Assembly (NCBI GenBank): GCA_963725275.1
Contig: CAVRXS010000005.1
Coordinates: forward strand, 434,001-498,000
Direction of reading: 5' to 3'
Source of the DNA: Bog-756 sp963725275
GTDB taxonomy: Bacteria > Actinomycetota > Acidimicrobiia > Acidimicrobiales > RAAP-2
Length of the DNA: 64,000 nucleotides
In this document: piece by piece, positions 55,873 through 64,000 of the stretch
Numbering within the stretch: the stretch's first letter is position 1
How the letters are laid out: every line of letters begins with the position of its first letter
The notes under the pieces: generated by a model
Databases searched by the model: none
Seen by the model: the letters and a program-made list of their open reading frames with translations, nothing else
Told to the model about the DNA's origin: nothing
Translations under genes and position numbers: made by a program

Positions 55873-56990
55873 ATGAATTTCGCCTTCAGTGAGGAGCAGG
55901 ACGAGCTCCGCAGGTCGGTGCGCCGATTCCTCGACGACAAATCCCCCGAGACCGAGGTCCGGCGCCTGATGGAGACCATCGAGGGCTACGACCCGGCGGT
56001 CTGGACGCTGATGGCCGAGCAGCTCGGCCTCCAGTCCCTGATCATCCCAGAGGAGTTCGGCGGCTCCGGCTTCTCCTACGTCGAGCTCATCGTGGTGCTC
56101 GAGGAGATGGGTGCCTCGCTGCTCTGCGCCCCTTTCTTCTCCACCGTCGCGCTGGCCACCAACGCCCTGCTGACATCCGGCGACCAGAAGGCCCAGGAGT
56201 CACTGCTGCCGGGCATCGCGGCCGGAGGGACCATCGCCACGCTGGCCTTCACCGAGGACTCGGGCCGATGGGACGCCGACGGGATCACCCTCGTCGGGAC
56301 GCGCGCTCGACGACGGGTGGACGCTCGACGGCCACAAGTCGTTCGTGCTCGACGGCCATTTCGCGGGTCTCGTGCTGGTGGTCGGCCGCACGTCCGGCCG
56401 GCCTCTCCCTCTTCGGGGTCGAGGGCGATGCCGAGGGACTGACCCGGACGCCCCTCGCCACCATGGACCAGACCCGCAAGCAGGCCCGGCTCGAGTTCGC
56501 CGGCACACCCGCATGGCTCATCGGCACCGACGGCGGTGCCGGCGCCGGCCTGACCAAGACGCTCGACCTGGCCGCGGTCGCCCTGGCGGCGGAACAGGTG
56601 GGCGGTGCCCAGAGCTGCCTCGACCGGTCGGTCGACTACGCCAAGACGCGGATCCAGTTCGGGCGCCCGATCGGCAGCTTCCAGGCCATCAAGCACAAGT
56701 GCGCGGACATGCTGCTCGAGGTCGAGTCCGCCAAGTCCGCCGCCTACTACGCCGGCTGGGCGGCGTCGGAGGACTCCGACGAGCTCCCGGTCGTGGCGAG
56801 TCTGGCCAAGTCCTACTGCTCCGAGGCTTACTTCCACGCCGCGGCCGAGACGATCCAGATCCACGGCGGCATCGGGTTCACCTGGGAGCACCCTGCCCAC
56901 CTCTACTTCAAGCGGGCCAAGTCCTCGGAGCTCATGCTCGGCGACCCCTCCTACCACCGGGAGCTCCTGGCCCAGCGCATCGGCATCTAG
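55873..56990 (+). CDS. acyl-CoA dehydrogenase (two apparent frameshifts)
   Basis: The start ATG 55873 (MNFAFSEEQDELRRSVRRFL) follows GGAG; ATG 55861 is an alternative. Frames shift near 56306 and 56400. Together they give a complete ACAD: PEEFGGSGFSYVE, TLAFTEDSGRWD, RIQFGRPIGSFQAIKHKCADML, and ETIQIHGGIGFTWEHPAHLYFKRA. The Glu of the usual catalytic position is not obvious, as in heteromeric steroid side-chain dehydrogenases (ChsE-type). A steroid or branched acyl-CoA substrate is therefore possible but unproven. Confidence 0.75.
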
Positions 56991-56994
56991 GGCG

Positions 56995-57618
56995 ATGCGG
57001 CGAGCAATCAGCTTCCTCCTCCTGGCCCTCGTTCTCGTCGCGGCCGGTGCCGGTGCTGCCGTCGGGGCCACCCAGGCCTCGAGCGGTGCCCCCCTGTCCC
57101 AGGCGGTCACCAACACGCTGGCGGCCGCCAACTACACCGAGGTCCTCTCCGAGAAGACCCCGCAGGGCAACCAGGTCGCCCATCTCGTCTTCCAGGCGCC
57201 CGACAGGCTCGGCGGCTACGTGCAGAGCGGCTCGCGTCGGACCTACATCGCGGTCATCGGCACCAACGAGTACCAGAGCGTGACCGTGAGCGCGTCACAC
57301 GGTCCCTCGCACCTGACCATCTACAGCCAGCCGAGTCAGGGCGCCATAGCGGTCGACCCCGCGCACACCTACCTCCCCTTCTACAGCAAGGGCACCAATC
57401 TGCAGAAGTCCGGATCGACCACGACCATGACCCTCTCCCAGGGTGGGCAGTCGGACAAGCTCACCTTCGTCGTGGACGGGAGCTACGTCTCCGACTTCGA
57501 AGCGGTGACCCCGACCGGCAACCTCTCCCTCGCCATCTCGGACGTCGGGACCTCCCCGCCGGTCGTCCTGCCGGCCAAATCCAAGATCGTCGCCGCTCCG
57601 GCATCCGCGAGTCCCTGA
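56995..57618 (+). CDS. exported protein of unknown function
   Basis: 207 residues from ATG 56995, 4 nt after the ACAD stop. It has a Sec signal (RRAISFLLLALVLVAAGAGAAVGA) and no lipobox Cys. The mature part is beta-rich (YVQSGSRRTYIAVIGTNEYQSV, LTIYSQPSQGAIAVDP, LTFVVDGSYVSDFEAV) and reminiscent of LppX/LprG-like lipid carriers, but I cannot confirm the family. It converges on thiE. Confidence 0.72.
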   Translation: MRRAISFLLLALVLVAAGAGAAVGATQASSGAPLSQAVTNTLAAANYTEVLSEKTPQGNQVAHLVFQAPDRLGGYVQSGSRRTYIAVIGTNEYQSVTVSASHGPSHLTIYSQPSQGAIAVDPAHTYLPFYSKGTNLQKSGSTTTMTLSQGGQSDKLTFVVDGSYVSDFEAVTPTGNLSLAISDVGTSPPVVLPAKSKIVAAPASASP

Positions 57619-57645
57619 GCGAGGCGCACCGACTCCTCGCCACGG

Positions 57646-58375
57646 TCACCGAGCGCCCGACGGGCCTCCGGGTCCGGCCTCCTCTGCGTCCGCAGAGGAG
57701 GCAGAGGCGAGGGCCCGGTCGATCCGGTCCCTGAGTGAGCGGGCGGCCGATCGGGGATCGTCGGCCGTCGTCAACCAGCGCACCACGACGAAGTGGCGGG
57801 CCCCGGAGGTCACCAGGTCCTCAACCCGGTCCGGGGTGACGCCACCGGTGACCCACACCGGCCAGGGCGACCGGGCAGCTGCCGTTCCCACGTACCCGAG
57901 CCCCGTCCCGGGCCGTCCCGGTTTGGTCGGGGTGGGCACGACCGGCCCCGCCGAGAGGTAGTCGACCGGCGCCGGAGCATCCGCCGGCCCGGTGCCGACC
58001 GCCCGTTCGAGGTCGTCAGGTCCGTGGGTCGAGAGCCCGATGAGCGCGTCCTCGCCGACCACGGCACGGGCCTGCGCGGGAGCGAGGTCGTCCTGGCCGA
58101 CATGGACGCCGTCGGCACCGACCGCAGCGGCCAGGTCGGGCCGGTCGTTGAGGACGAAGGGGACCCCGAGGCCGGCACAGACCCGCTGGAGCAGGGTGGC
58201 CCTCGCCACGATCCCGGCGTCGGGCAGGTGCTTCTCGCGCAAGCTGCACGATGTCGACACCCCCCTCGACGCAGCGACCGACGAACCGATCGAGATCGGG
58301 CCGGTCGGGGGTGCAGAGGTAGAGCCGGCGGGTGTCGAGTCCCCAGCGCGGCGTCCGACCGGGCCGCGGACTCAC
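57646..58375 (-). CDS. thiE: thiamine-phosphate synthase (one apparent frameshift)
   Basis: The GTG 58375 start overlaps the upstream glycosylase stop (GTGA). The first frame gives LYLCTPDRPDLDRFVGRCVEGGVDIVQL. One extra base near 58245 shifts to REKHLPD, VPFVLNDRPDLAAAVGADGVHVGQDDL, IGLSTHGPDDLERA, YLSAGPVVPTPTKPGRPGTGL and WVTGGVTPDRV. These are the ThiE phosphate- and pyrophosphate-binding blocks. It joins HMP-PP and thiazole phosphate to make thiamine phosphate. The shift looks like an insertion. Confidence 0.85.
57677..57702. terminator. 12-bp stem hairpin at the convergent 3' ends
   Basis: A perfect inverted repeat GCCTCCTCTGCG / CGCAGAGGAGGC with a 2-nt TC centre. It lies inside the last codons of thiE and 59 bp after the stop of the 56995 gene, so it may end transcripts from both sides. 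Confidence 0.55.
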
Positions 58376-58953
58376 CCAGGCGGGGAGGCCTTGGCCCGTG
58401 CCTCGGCCTTCGCCTGTCTCTTGAACTGGCGGACCTTCTGCATCGCCTCGGGTGAGTCGATGTCCGCCACCGAACGGAACGTGCCGGGCTCGCCGTAGGG
58501 ACCGGCGACGGCCTCCCAACCCGGGGGGCGCACGCCGAACTGCTTCCCGAGCAGTGCGACGAAGATCTTGGCCTTCTGGTCGCCGAAGCCGGGGAGGGAG
58601 CGGAGGTTGGCCAGGAGCTCCTTCCCGTCGGCCGCCGAGGTCCAGATGGCGGCCGTATCGCCGCCGTACGTCGACGCGATGACTGCGCAGACCTGCTGGA
58701 CCCGCCCGGCCATGGACCGCGGGAACCGGTGGAGCGCCGGCCTGGCCGCGAACACCTCGGCCAGCTCGTCGGGCGGCATGGCGGCGATCGCCGCCGGGTC
58801 GAGCTGGCCTCCGAGCCGGTCCCGGAGGTCGCTCGGCGCGCTGAACGCACGCTCGAAGGGGACCTGCTGATCGAGGATCATCCCGATGAGCAGGGCCAGC
58901 GGGTCGGACGAGAGCAGCCCGTCGGCTTCGGGGTTGCCCGTGGGCGAGAGCAC
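58372..58953 (-). CDS. HhH-GPD-type base excision repair glycosylase
   Basis: 193 residues from GTG 58953. Helix-hairpin-helix GPD-type features: LIGMILDQQVPFERAF and LRSLPGFGDQKAKIFVALLG. It lacks the C-terminal Fe-S cysteines of Nth/MutY. It probably belongs to the small actinobacterial HhH-GPD family of unknown lesion specificity. Its stop overlaps thiE. Confidence 0.85.
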   Translation of the reverse strand: MLSPTGNPEADGLLSSDPLALLIGMILDQQVPFERAFSAPSDLRDRLGGQLDPAAIAAMPPDELAEVFAARPALHRFPRSMAGRVQQVCAVIASTYGGDTAAIWTSAADGKELLANLRSLPGFGDQKAKIFVALLGKQFGVRPPGWEAVAGPYGEPGTFRSVADIDSPEAMQKVRQFKRQAKAEARAKASPPG

Positions 58954-58993
58954 CCCCGCAGGCTAGTCGGAGCCCCGAACGCCGTCCCCGGGC

Positions 58994-61735
58994 TCAGCCC
59001 GACCAGGGGTCGCCGGCGTCGGCGTCGATGCCGTACTTGGCGATCGCATCGGCCACGATGCCCGATGGGATCGTGCCGGCGTCGGCGAGCCCGTCGAGCA
59101 CGGCCACCACCAGATGGGCGGCGTCGGTCTCGAAGTGGCGGCGCAGCACGGCGCGGGTGTCGGAACGGCCGAACCCGTCGGTGCCGAGCGAGCGGTACCG
59201 ACGCGGCATCCAGCGTGCGACCTGGTCTGGGACGGCCCTGAGGAAATCGGTGACGGCCACGATCGGTCCGTCCGATCCGGCCAGGCATTCGGTCACGTGG
59301 GGGATCCTCGGGGGGGAGCCCGGATGGAGGCGGTTCCAGCGCTCGACGGCGAGGGCTTCTTCGCGCAGCGACTTGTAGGAGGTCACCGACCAGGTCTCCG
59401 CAGCCACCCCCCAGTCGTCGGCCAGGAGCCGGCGGGCCTCTGCAGCGGCCTGCCAGGCGGTGCCAGAGAAGAGCAGTGTGGCCCGGGCCGCGGTCGCCGT
59501 CTCGGGGCGACCGGCGACGTCGGGCGCGACCTCTGCGAACCGGTAGAGGCCCCGGATCGTTCCGAGGCGGACCCGTGCTGCTTCGTCGGGGTCCGTCGGG
59601 AGCGCGGGCATCGGATAGTTCTCGTTGTAGAGCGTGAGGTACCAGTAGCGGTCCTCGGGGTCGGGACCGGTGAACCGCCTGATCCCGTCTTCCATGATGA
59701 TCGCGACCTCGTAGGCGAACGCGGGGTCGTAGGCGGCAACGGTCGGGACCACCGAGGCGAGGAGCAACGAGTGGCCGTCCTGGTGCTGGAGCCCCTCGCC
59801 GTTGAGCGTGGTCCGGCCGGCCGTGCACCCGAGCAGGAACCCGCGGCCCCGGCTGTCCCCGAGCGCCCAGAGCAGATCACCGACCCGCTGGAAGCCGAAC
59901 ATCGAATAGAAGAGGTAGCAGGGGATCAGGGACTCCCCCCAGGTCGCATAAGCGGTGGCCGCGGCGGTGAAGGTGGCCGTCGCACCTGCCTCGGTGATCC
60001 CCTCCTCGAGGATCTGGCCCGTGGCGCTCTCCGCATAGTGGAGTGGGAGGCCCGCGTCGACCGGGGTGTACCGCTGCCCGTCCGGGGCGTAGATCTGGAC
60101 CTCGCTGATCAGCGACTCGAGACCGAACGTGCGGGCCTCGTCGGGAATGATCGGTACCACCCGCCGACCGATCGCCGGGTCGCGGGTGAGGGTGCGCAGC
60201 AGCCGGGCGAATGCCATGGTGGTCGAGACCTCCTGGCGGCCGGAGCCGGCGAGGAGGTCGGTGAATGCGGCCGGGTCGGGCGCAGGCAGGGCCGCTGCCC
60301 GCACCAACCGCCGGGGGAGCGGACCTCCGAGGATCTGCCGTCGCTCGGCGAGGTACCGGCTCGCCGGAGAATCGGCAGGCGGCCGGTAGTAGGGGGGCAG
60401 CTCGGCGTCGAGGTCCTCCTCTGCGATCTCGTCGTGGAGGAAGAGGCGATCGCGCAGGGCACGCAGCTGGGACTTGGTCATCTTCTTGATCTGATGGGTC
60501 GAGTTGCGCGCCTCGATCTCGGGTCCGAGTGTCCACCCCTTGACCGTCTTGGCCAGGATGGCGGTGGGTGCCCCCACATGCTCGACTGCCGCCTGATAGG
60601 CCGCGTAGAGCTTCCGGTAGTCGTGGCCCCCGCGAGGGAGGCTCTGCAGCTCCTCGTCGCTCATTTGCTCGACGAGGGCCCGCAGACGGGGGTCCGGACC
60701 GAAGAAGTGCTCCCGGATGTAGGCGCCCGACTCGGTGGCGTACTTCTGGAATTCGCCGTCGACGGTGGAGTTCATCTTGGCCACGAGGACGCCGTCGACG
60801 TCCCGGGCCAGCAGCTCGTCCCAGGTGCGTCCCCAGATCACCTTGATCACGTTCCACCCGGACCCACGGAAGAGCGCCTCGAACTCCTGGATGACCTTGC
60901 CGTTGCCCCGGACCGGACCGTCGAGTCGCTGCAGGTTGCAGTTGACCACCAGGGTCAGGTTGTCGAGGTGCTCCCGACCGGCCATGCCCAGCAGGCCGAT
61001 GGTCTCGGGCTCGTCGAACTCGCCGTCCCCGACGAAGCCCCAGACCCGGCTGCCGGCGGTCTCGGCAAGGCCCCGGGCCTCGAGGTACCTGCTCAGGTGG
61101 GCCTGGGCCATGGCGTTGATCGGACCGAGCCCCATCGAGACCGTCGGGTACTCCCAGAAGTCGGGCATCAGGCGCGGGTGGGGATACGAGGAGAGCCCGT
61201 TCCCGCCCACCTCGAACCGGAAGTTGTCCAGCTGTTCCTCGGTCAGGCGACCCTCGACGAAGGCGCGCGCGTAGATGCCCGGTGAAGCATGGCCCTGGAA
61301 GTAGACCTGGTCACCCGGTGCGCCGTCGTCCTTGCCCCGGAAGAAATGGTTGAAGCCGACCTCGTAGAGAGCGGCGGAGCTGGCGTAGGTGGAGAGGTGA
61401 CCGCCGATCGACTCCGAACGGATGTTGGCCCGGACCACCATGACCGCGGCGTTCCACCGGATGAAGGCGCGGATGCGCCGCTCGAGGTGCTCGTCGCCGG
61501 GGAACTCCGGCTCGACATCGGAGGGAATGGTGTTGACGTAGGGGGTCGAGACCGTGGCGGGAAAGTCGACGTGGGTCTGGCCGGCCCGTTCGAGGAGGCG
61601 CATGAGGAGGTAGCGGGCGCGGTTCCGTCCGCGGGCGCCGACGATGTCGTCGAACGCGGCGAGCCACTCCGCGGTCTCCTCGGGGTCGTTGTCGGGCAGT
61701 TGGTGGGCAACACCGTCGAACAGCATCCTGTCCAT
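58994..61735 (-). CDS. aceE: pyruvate dehydrogenase E1 component (homodimeric)
   Basis: 913 residues from ATG 61735. The thiamine diphosphate motif is GDGEFDEPE, then a downstream NCNLQRLDGPVRGNGK. Other AceE blocks are GGHLSTYASSAALYEVGFNHFF, QGHASPGIYARAF, TVKGWTLG, IIPDEARTFG, YFPLHYAESATGQI-like (GLPLHYAESATGQI), NGEGLQHQDGHS and TDGFGRSDTRAVLRRHFE. It decarboxylates pyruvate in the PDH complex, replacing the alpha2beta2 type. Long open minus frames upstream of 61735 are not coding. Confidence 0.95.
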   Translation of the reverse strand: MDRMLFDGVAHQLPDNDPEETAEWLAAFDDIVGARGRNRARYLLMRLLERAGQTHVDFPATVSTPYVNTIPSDVEPEFPGDEHLERRIRAFIRWNAAVMVVRANIRSESIGGHLSTYASSAALYEVGFNHFFRGKDDGAPGDQVYFQGHASPGIYARAFVEGRLTEEQLDNFRFEVGGNGLSSYPHPRLMPDFWEYPTVSMGLGPINAMAQAHLSRYLEARGLAETAGSRVWGFVGDGEFDEPETIGLLGMAGREHLDNLTLVVNCNLQRLDGPVRGNGKVIQEFEALFRGSGWNVIKVIWGRTWDELLARDVDGVLVAKMNSTVDGEFQKYATESGAYIREHFFGPDPRLRALVEQMSDEELQSLPRGGHDYRKLYAAYQAAVEHVGAPTAILAKTVKGWTLGPEIEARNSTHQIKKMTKSQLRALRDRLFLHDEIAEEDLDAELPPYYRPPADSPASRYLAERRQILGGPLPRRLVRAAALPAPDPAAFTDLLAGSGRQEVSTTMAFARLLRTLTRDPAIGRRVVPIIPDEARTFGLESLISEVQIYAPDGQRYTPVDAGLPLHYAESATGQILEEGITEAGATATFTAAATAYATWGESLIPCYLFYSMFGFQRVGDLLWALGDSRGRGFLLGCTAGRTTLNGEGLQHQDGHSLLLASVVPTVAAYDPAFAYEVAIIMEDGIRRFTGPDPEDRYWYLTLYNENYPMPALPTDPDEAARVRLGTIRGLYRFAEVAPDVAGRPETATAARATLLFSGTAWQAAAEARRLLADDWGVAAETWSVTSYKSLREEALAVERWNRLHPGSPPRIPHVTECLAGSDGPIVAVTDFLRAVPDQVARWMPRRYRSLGTDGFGRSDTRAVLRRHFETDAAHLVVAVLDGLADAGTIPSGIVADAIAKYGIDADAGDPWSG

Positions 61736-61819
61736 GCTCCCACCGCTCACCCCCGGGACAAAGTCAAGCGCCGGGCGCGGGTGCGCCGGGCAGCCGGCCC
61801 GGTCGGGCATGCTGTCCCG

Positions 61820-62266
61820 GTGAGTGTCCCCACCGACGACGGATCGCAGACCGTCGTCTACACGGACGGGTCCTGCCTCGGGAACCCCGGCCGCGGCGGG
61901 TGGGCGTGGGCGGTGGACGGTGGGCCGTGCGACTCGGGGGGGGAGCCCCACACCACCAACCAGCGGATGGAGGTCACCGCTGTCATCCGGGCGCTCGAGT
62001 CTCTCCCCGGGCCGCTGCACGTGATGAGCGACTCGACCTATGTGGTCAACTGCTTCGGGCAGCGCTGGTGGGCCGGGTGGCTGCGGCGCGGCTGGCGGAA
62101 TTCACAGGGCAAGCCGGTTGCGAACCGGGACCTGTGGGAGATCCTCCTCCCCCTGGCCCTCGAGGCCGACAGACCGGTCACCTTCGGGTGGGTCAAGGGC
62201 CACTCCGGCGACCGGATGAACGACGTGGTCGATCTGCTGGCCACCCAGGCGGCGGCCCGGCAGTAG
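61820..62266 (+). CDS. rnhA: ribonuclease HI
   Basis: 148 residues from GTG 61820. The four acidic catalytic residues lie in VYTDGSCLGNPGRGG, TTNQRMEVTAV, MSDSTYVVN and KGHSGDRMNDVVD. It cleaves RNA in RNA:DNA hybrids. Divergent from aceE (84 bp). Confidence 0.93.
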   Translation: MSVPTDDGSQTVVYTDGSCLGNPGRGGWAWAVDGGPCDSGGEPHTTNQRMEVTAVIRALESLPGPLHVMSDSTYVVNCFGQRWWAGWLRRGWRNSQGKPVANRDLWEILLPLALEADRPVTFGWVKGHSGDRMNDVVDLLATQAAARQ

Positions 62267-62369
62267 CCCACCGGCCGGTCCGGCCCGATCGCCGTGACGT
62301 CGGTCGGTCAGCACCGTGCGTCGGGACAGCCGTGTTGGCACGGGGCCGCGGCTCTCGTAACCTGCCGTC

Positions 62370-63137
62370 ATGGAGATCAACGGCTGTTCGGCAATCATCA
62401 CCGGTGGGGCCTCCGGCCTCGGCGAGGCCACGGCGCGCAAGCTCGCGTCCCTGGGAGCCCGGGTCACCGTGTTCGACCGGAACGAGGCGGGGGCCAAGGA
62501 GGTCGTCGCCGAGATCGGTGGATCGGCGACGTGCGTGGCCGGCGACGTGACCGACCCGGCCGACTGCCAGAAGGCGGTCGATCAGGCGGCCGAGGGCGGC
62601 AACCTGCGGATCGCAGTCAACTGCGCCGGGACCGGGTGGGTCGGCCGGGTGATCAACCGGGACGGCTCACCTCACGACCTCGCGCCGTTCCAGTTCATCC
62701 AGAACCTGAACGTGACCGGGACGTTCAACATCATGACCAAGGCAGCGTCGGTCATGTCGACAGTCGAGCCCCAGGCAAACGGCGAACGGGGTGTGATCGT
62801 CAACACCGCCTCGGTGGCCGCCTTCGATGGCCAGATCGGACAGCTGGCCTACTCGGCATCCAAGGGCGCCGTGGTCGGGATGACCCTGCCGGCAGCGCGC
62901 GACCTGGCGGTGGTCGGGATCCGCGTGATGGCCATCGCCCCGGGCCTCTTCGACACGCCGCTGCTCGCCATGCTCCCGGAAGAGGCCCGCAGCACGCTCG
63001 CCGAGTCGGTCAACTTCCCCAAGCGTCTGGGCAATCCGGCTGAGTACGGCGAGCTCGTAGCCCAGATCGTGGCCAACAGCTATCTCAACGCCGAGGTCAT
63101 CCGCCTCGACGGTGGTATCAGGATGCCCCCCAAGTAG
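62370..63137 (+). CDS. SDR, type II 3-hydroxyacyl-CoA dehydrogenase-like
   Basis: 255 residues from ATG 62370. It has TGGASGLGEAT, VFDRNEAGA (NAD-type Asp), NCAGTG, NTASVAAFDGQIGQLAYSASKGAV and the C-terminal RLDGGIRMPPK. The long loop before NTASV and the ending resemble HSD10/type II 3-hydroxyacyl-CoA dehydrogenases. It would oxidise 3-hydroxyacyl-CoAs in beta-oxidation. Confidence 0.87.
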   Translation: MEINGCSAIITGGASGLGEATARKLASLGARVTVFDRNEAGAKEVVAEIGGSATCVAGDVTDPADCQKAVDQAAEGGNLRIAVNCAGTGWVGRVINRDGSPHDLAPFQFIQNLNVTGTFNIMTKAASVMSTVEPQANGERGVIVNTASVAAFDGQIGQLAYSASKGAVVGMTLPAARDLAVVGIRVMAIAPGLFDTPLLAMLPEEARSTLAESVNFPKRLGNPAEYGELVAQIVANSYLNAEVIRLDGGIRMPPK

Positions 63138-63214
63138 CTGCGGTACTGCACGGGGCGGCCTCCGTCTCCTGCGACCGGCGGGTGGGTCACGACGGATTAG
63201 GTTCGGTGGTCGTC

Positions 63215-64000
63215 ATGTCCGCCACCTCTGCAGCCGCCACCGCCGGGCCGATCGTCACGGCCGACCCGATCATCCGGACGCTCGGCCTGACCAAGGTCTA
63301 CACAGGGTCGAACGTACGGGCCGTCGACGGCCTCGACCTCGAGGTCGGAACCGGCGAGATCTTCGGCCTGCTCGGTCCCAACGGCGCGGGCAAGACGACG
63401 ACAGCGGGCATGCTGACCACGCGGGTGATCCCGACCTCGGGCGAAGCGTGGGTCGGTGGCATCGACGTCGTGGCCCACCCCGCGCTGGCCAAGCAGATCA
63501 TCGGCACCGTCAGCCAGACGAACACCCTGGACCGCCAGCTCACGGTCCGGGAGAACCTCTACTTCCACGGCCGACTGTTCGGGATTTCGGCCAGGGAGTC
63601 GAGGCGGACCGCGGACGAGCTCCTCGAGCAGTTCCAGCTCGAGCGATGGGCGGGCGCTTCGGTCTACGCGCTCTCCGGCGGCATGGCGCAACGGCTGATG
63701 GTCGCCCGGGCCATCTTCCACCGCCCGGCCGTCCTCTTCCTCGACGAACCGACTGCGGGACTCGATCCACAGAGCCGGCTGGCTCTCTGGGAGACCATGA
63801 AGGTGCTCAATGCCGAGGGGCAGACCATCCTGCTCACCACCCACTACATGGAGGAGGCCGACCAACTCTGCGGTCGGGTTGCCATCATGGACCACGGCCG
63901 GATCCTGGCCCTGGACGCGCCGGCCGCCCTCAAGAGCCAGATCGACGCCGACACGATCGTCACCGTGACCGCAACCGGTGACCAGTCCGAGCTGGCCCGC
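63215..64000 (+). CDS. ABC transporter ATP-binding protein (C-terminus outside window)
   Basis: 262 codons from ATG 63215 to the right edge. Walker A GPNGAGKTTT, Q-loop (VSQTNTLDRQLTVRENLYFHGRLFG), signature LSGGMAQRLM, Walker B VLFLDEPTAGLDP and H-loop LLTTHYMEEADQLC. This is the DrrA/ABC-2 exporter type, for drugs, lipids or polymers. The membrane partner would be to the right of the window. Confidence 0.92.
   Translation, partial: MSATSAAATAGPIVTADPIIRTLGLTKVYTGSNVRAVDGLDLEVGTGEIFGLLGPNGAGKTTTAGMLTTRVIPTSGEAWVGGIDVVAHPALAKQIIGTVSQTNTLDRQLTVRENLYFHGRLFGISARESRRTADELLEQFQLERWAGASVYALSGGMAQRLMVARAIFHRPAVLFLDEPTAGLDPQSRLALWETMKVLNAEGQTILLTTHYMEEADQLCGRVAIMDHGRILALDAPAALKSQIDADTIVTVTATGDQSELAR

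Noticed and set aside
59114..61285. 723-residue plus-strand ORF antisense to aceE
   Set aside because: Low-complexity Gly/Arg/Glu composition; aceE on the minus strand explains the open frame.

Overview
The window is about 68-70% GC and has the gene content of a free-living, aerobic actinobacterium. The best clue to lineage is a 42-residue GYWLVA(A/S)DGGIFAFGDA-type repeat, which I associate with Acidimicrobiia (Acidimicrobiales). FadA5/EchA19-like genes, a Suf operon, homodimeric AceE, MutY and an actinobacterial-type ethylmalonyl-CoA pathway set agree with that. I saw no tRNA, rRNA, CRISPR array, insertion sequence or prophage.

Layout. 1-1.03 kb: left-truncated PAS/PucR-type regulator. 1.4-12.1 kb: a locus of secreted repeat proteins (a paired-cysteine Ig-like protein, a giant 87-residue-repeat protein with a six-copy 42-residue module, a DUF4232-like lipoprotein, and an FN3 plus pentapeptide-repeat protein). 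12.1-14.4 kb: sterol-desaturase-like hydroxylase and lipoprotein hydrolase. 14.5-22.3 kb: a steroid/lipid beta-oxidation block (FadA5-like thiolase, EchA19-like crotonase, hotdog thioesterase, acyl-CoA synthetase, SDR) with KstR-like operators in three promoter regions, plus a PQQ-type propeller protein carrying the six-copy module. 22.3-28 kb: VOC protein, a compact five-gene operon resembling the maturation and light-chain part of a methylamine dehydrogenase (mau) cluster, and lgt. 28-32.4 kb: SDR, NlpC/P60 hydrolase, dienelactone hydrolase, DUF885 protein. 32.4-36.8 kb: ethylmalonyl-CoA pathway genes (CitE-type lyase, methylsuccinyl-CoA dehydrogenase, mesaconyl-CoA hydratase) with a methyltransferase and a small conserved protein. 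36.8-44.8 kb: mutY, hydrolases, flavin reductase, RmlC-like epimerase, SDR, a RodZ-tail membrane protein and oligopeptidase B. 45-52.8 kb: Fe-S assembly (sufB, small Cys protein, sufD, Rieske protein, sufC on +; second sufC, sufS, sufU on -). 52.9-64 kb: glycogen-debranching-type glycosidase, MBL hydrolase, acyl-CoA dehydrogenase, exported protein, thiE, HhH-GPD glycosylase, aceE, rnhA, SDR and a right-truncated ABC ATPase.

How the genes work together. Two systems stand out. The KstR-like sites tie the FadA5/EchA19/FadD/SDR genes into one probable steroid or branched side-chain degradation regulon. The 22.9-27.1 kb operon encodes a thioredoxin-like protein, MauE-like and MauF/CcdA-like membrane proteins, and a Tat-exported protein with 29 cysteines resembling the methylamine dehydrogenase light chain. 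That last protein is fused to six 42-residue repeats that could form a beta-propeller. There is no heavy chain and no mauG, so this may be an undescribed exported redox enzyme or cofactor system.

Caution: many conserved genes carry single-base frameshifts, densest at 30.8-35.8 kb and 50.5-52.8 kb. Most look like residual assembly errors rather than gene decay. Coordinates of those genes span the reconstructed gene, not one open frame.
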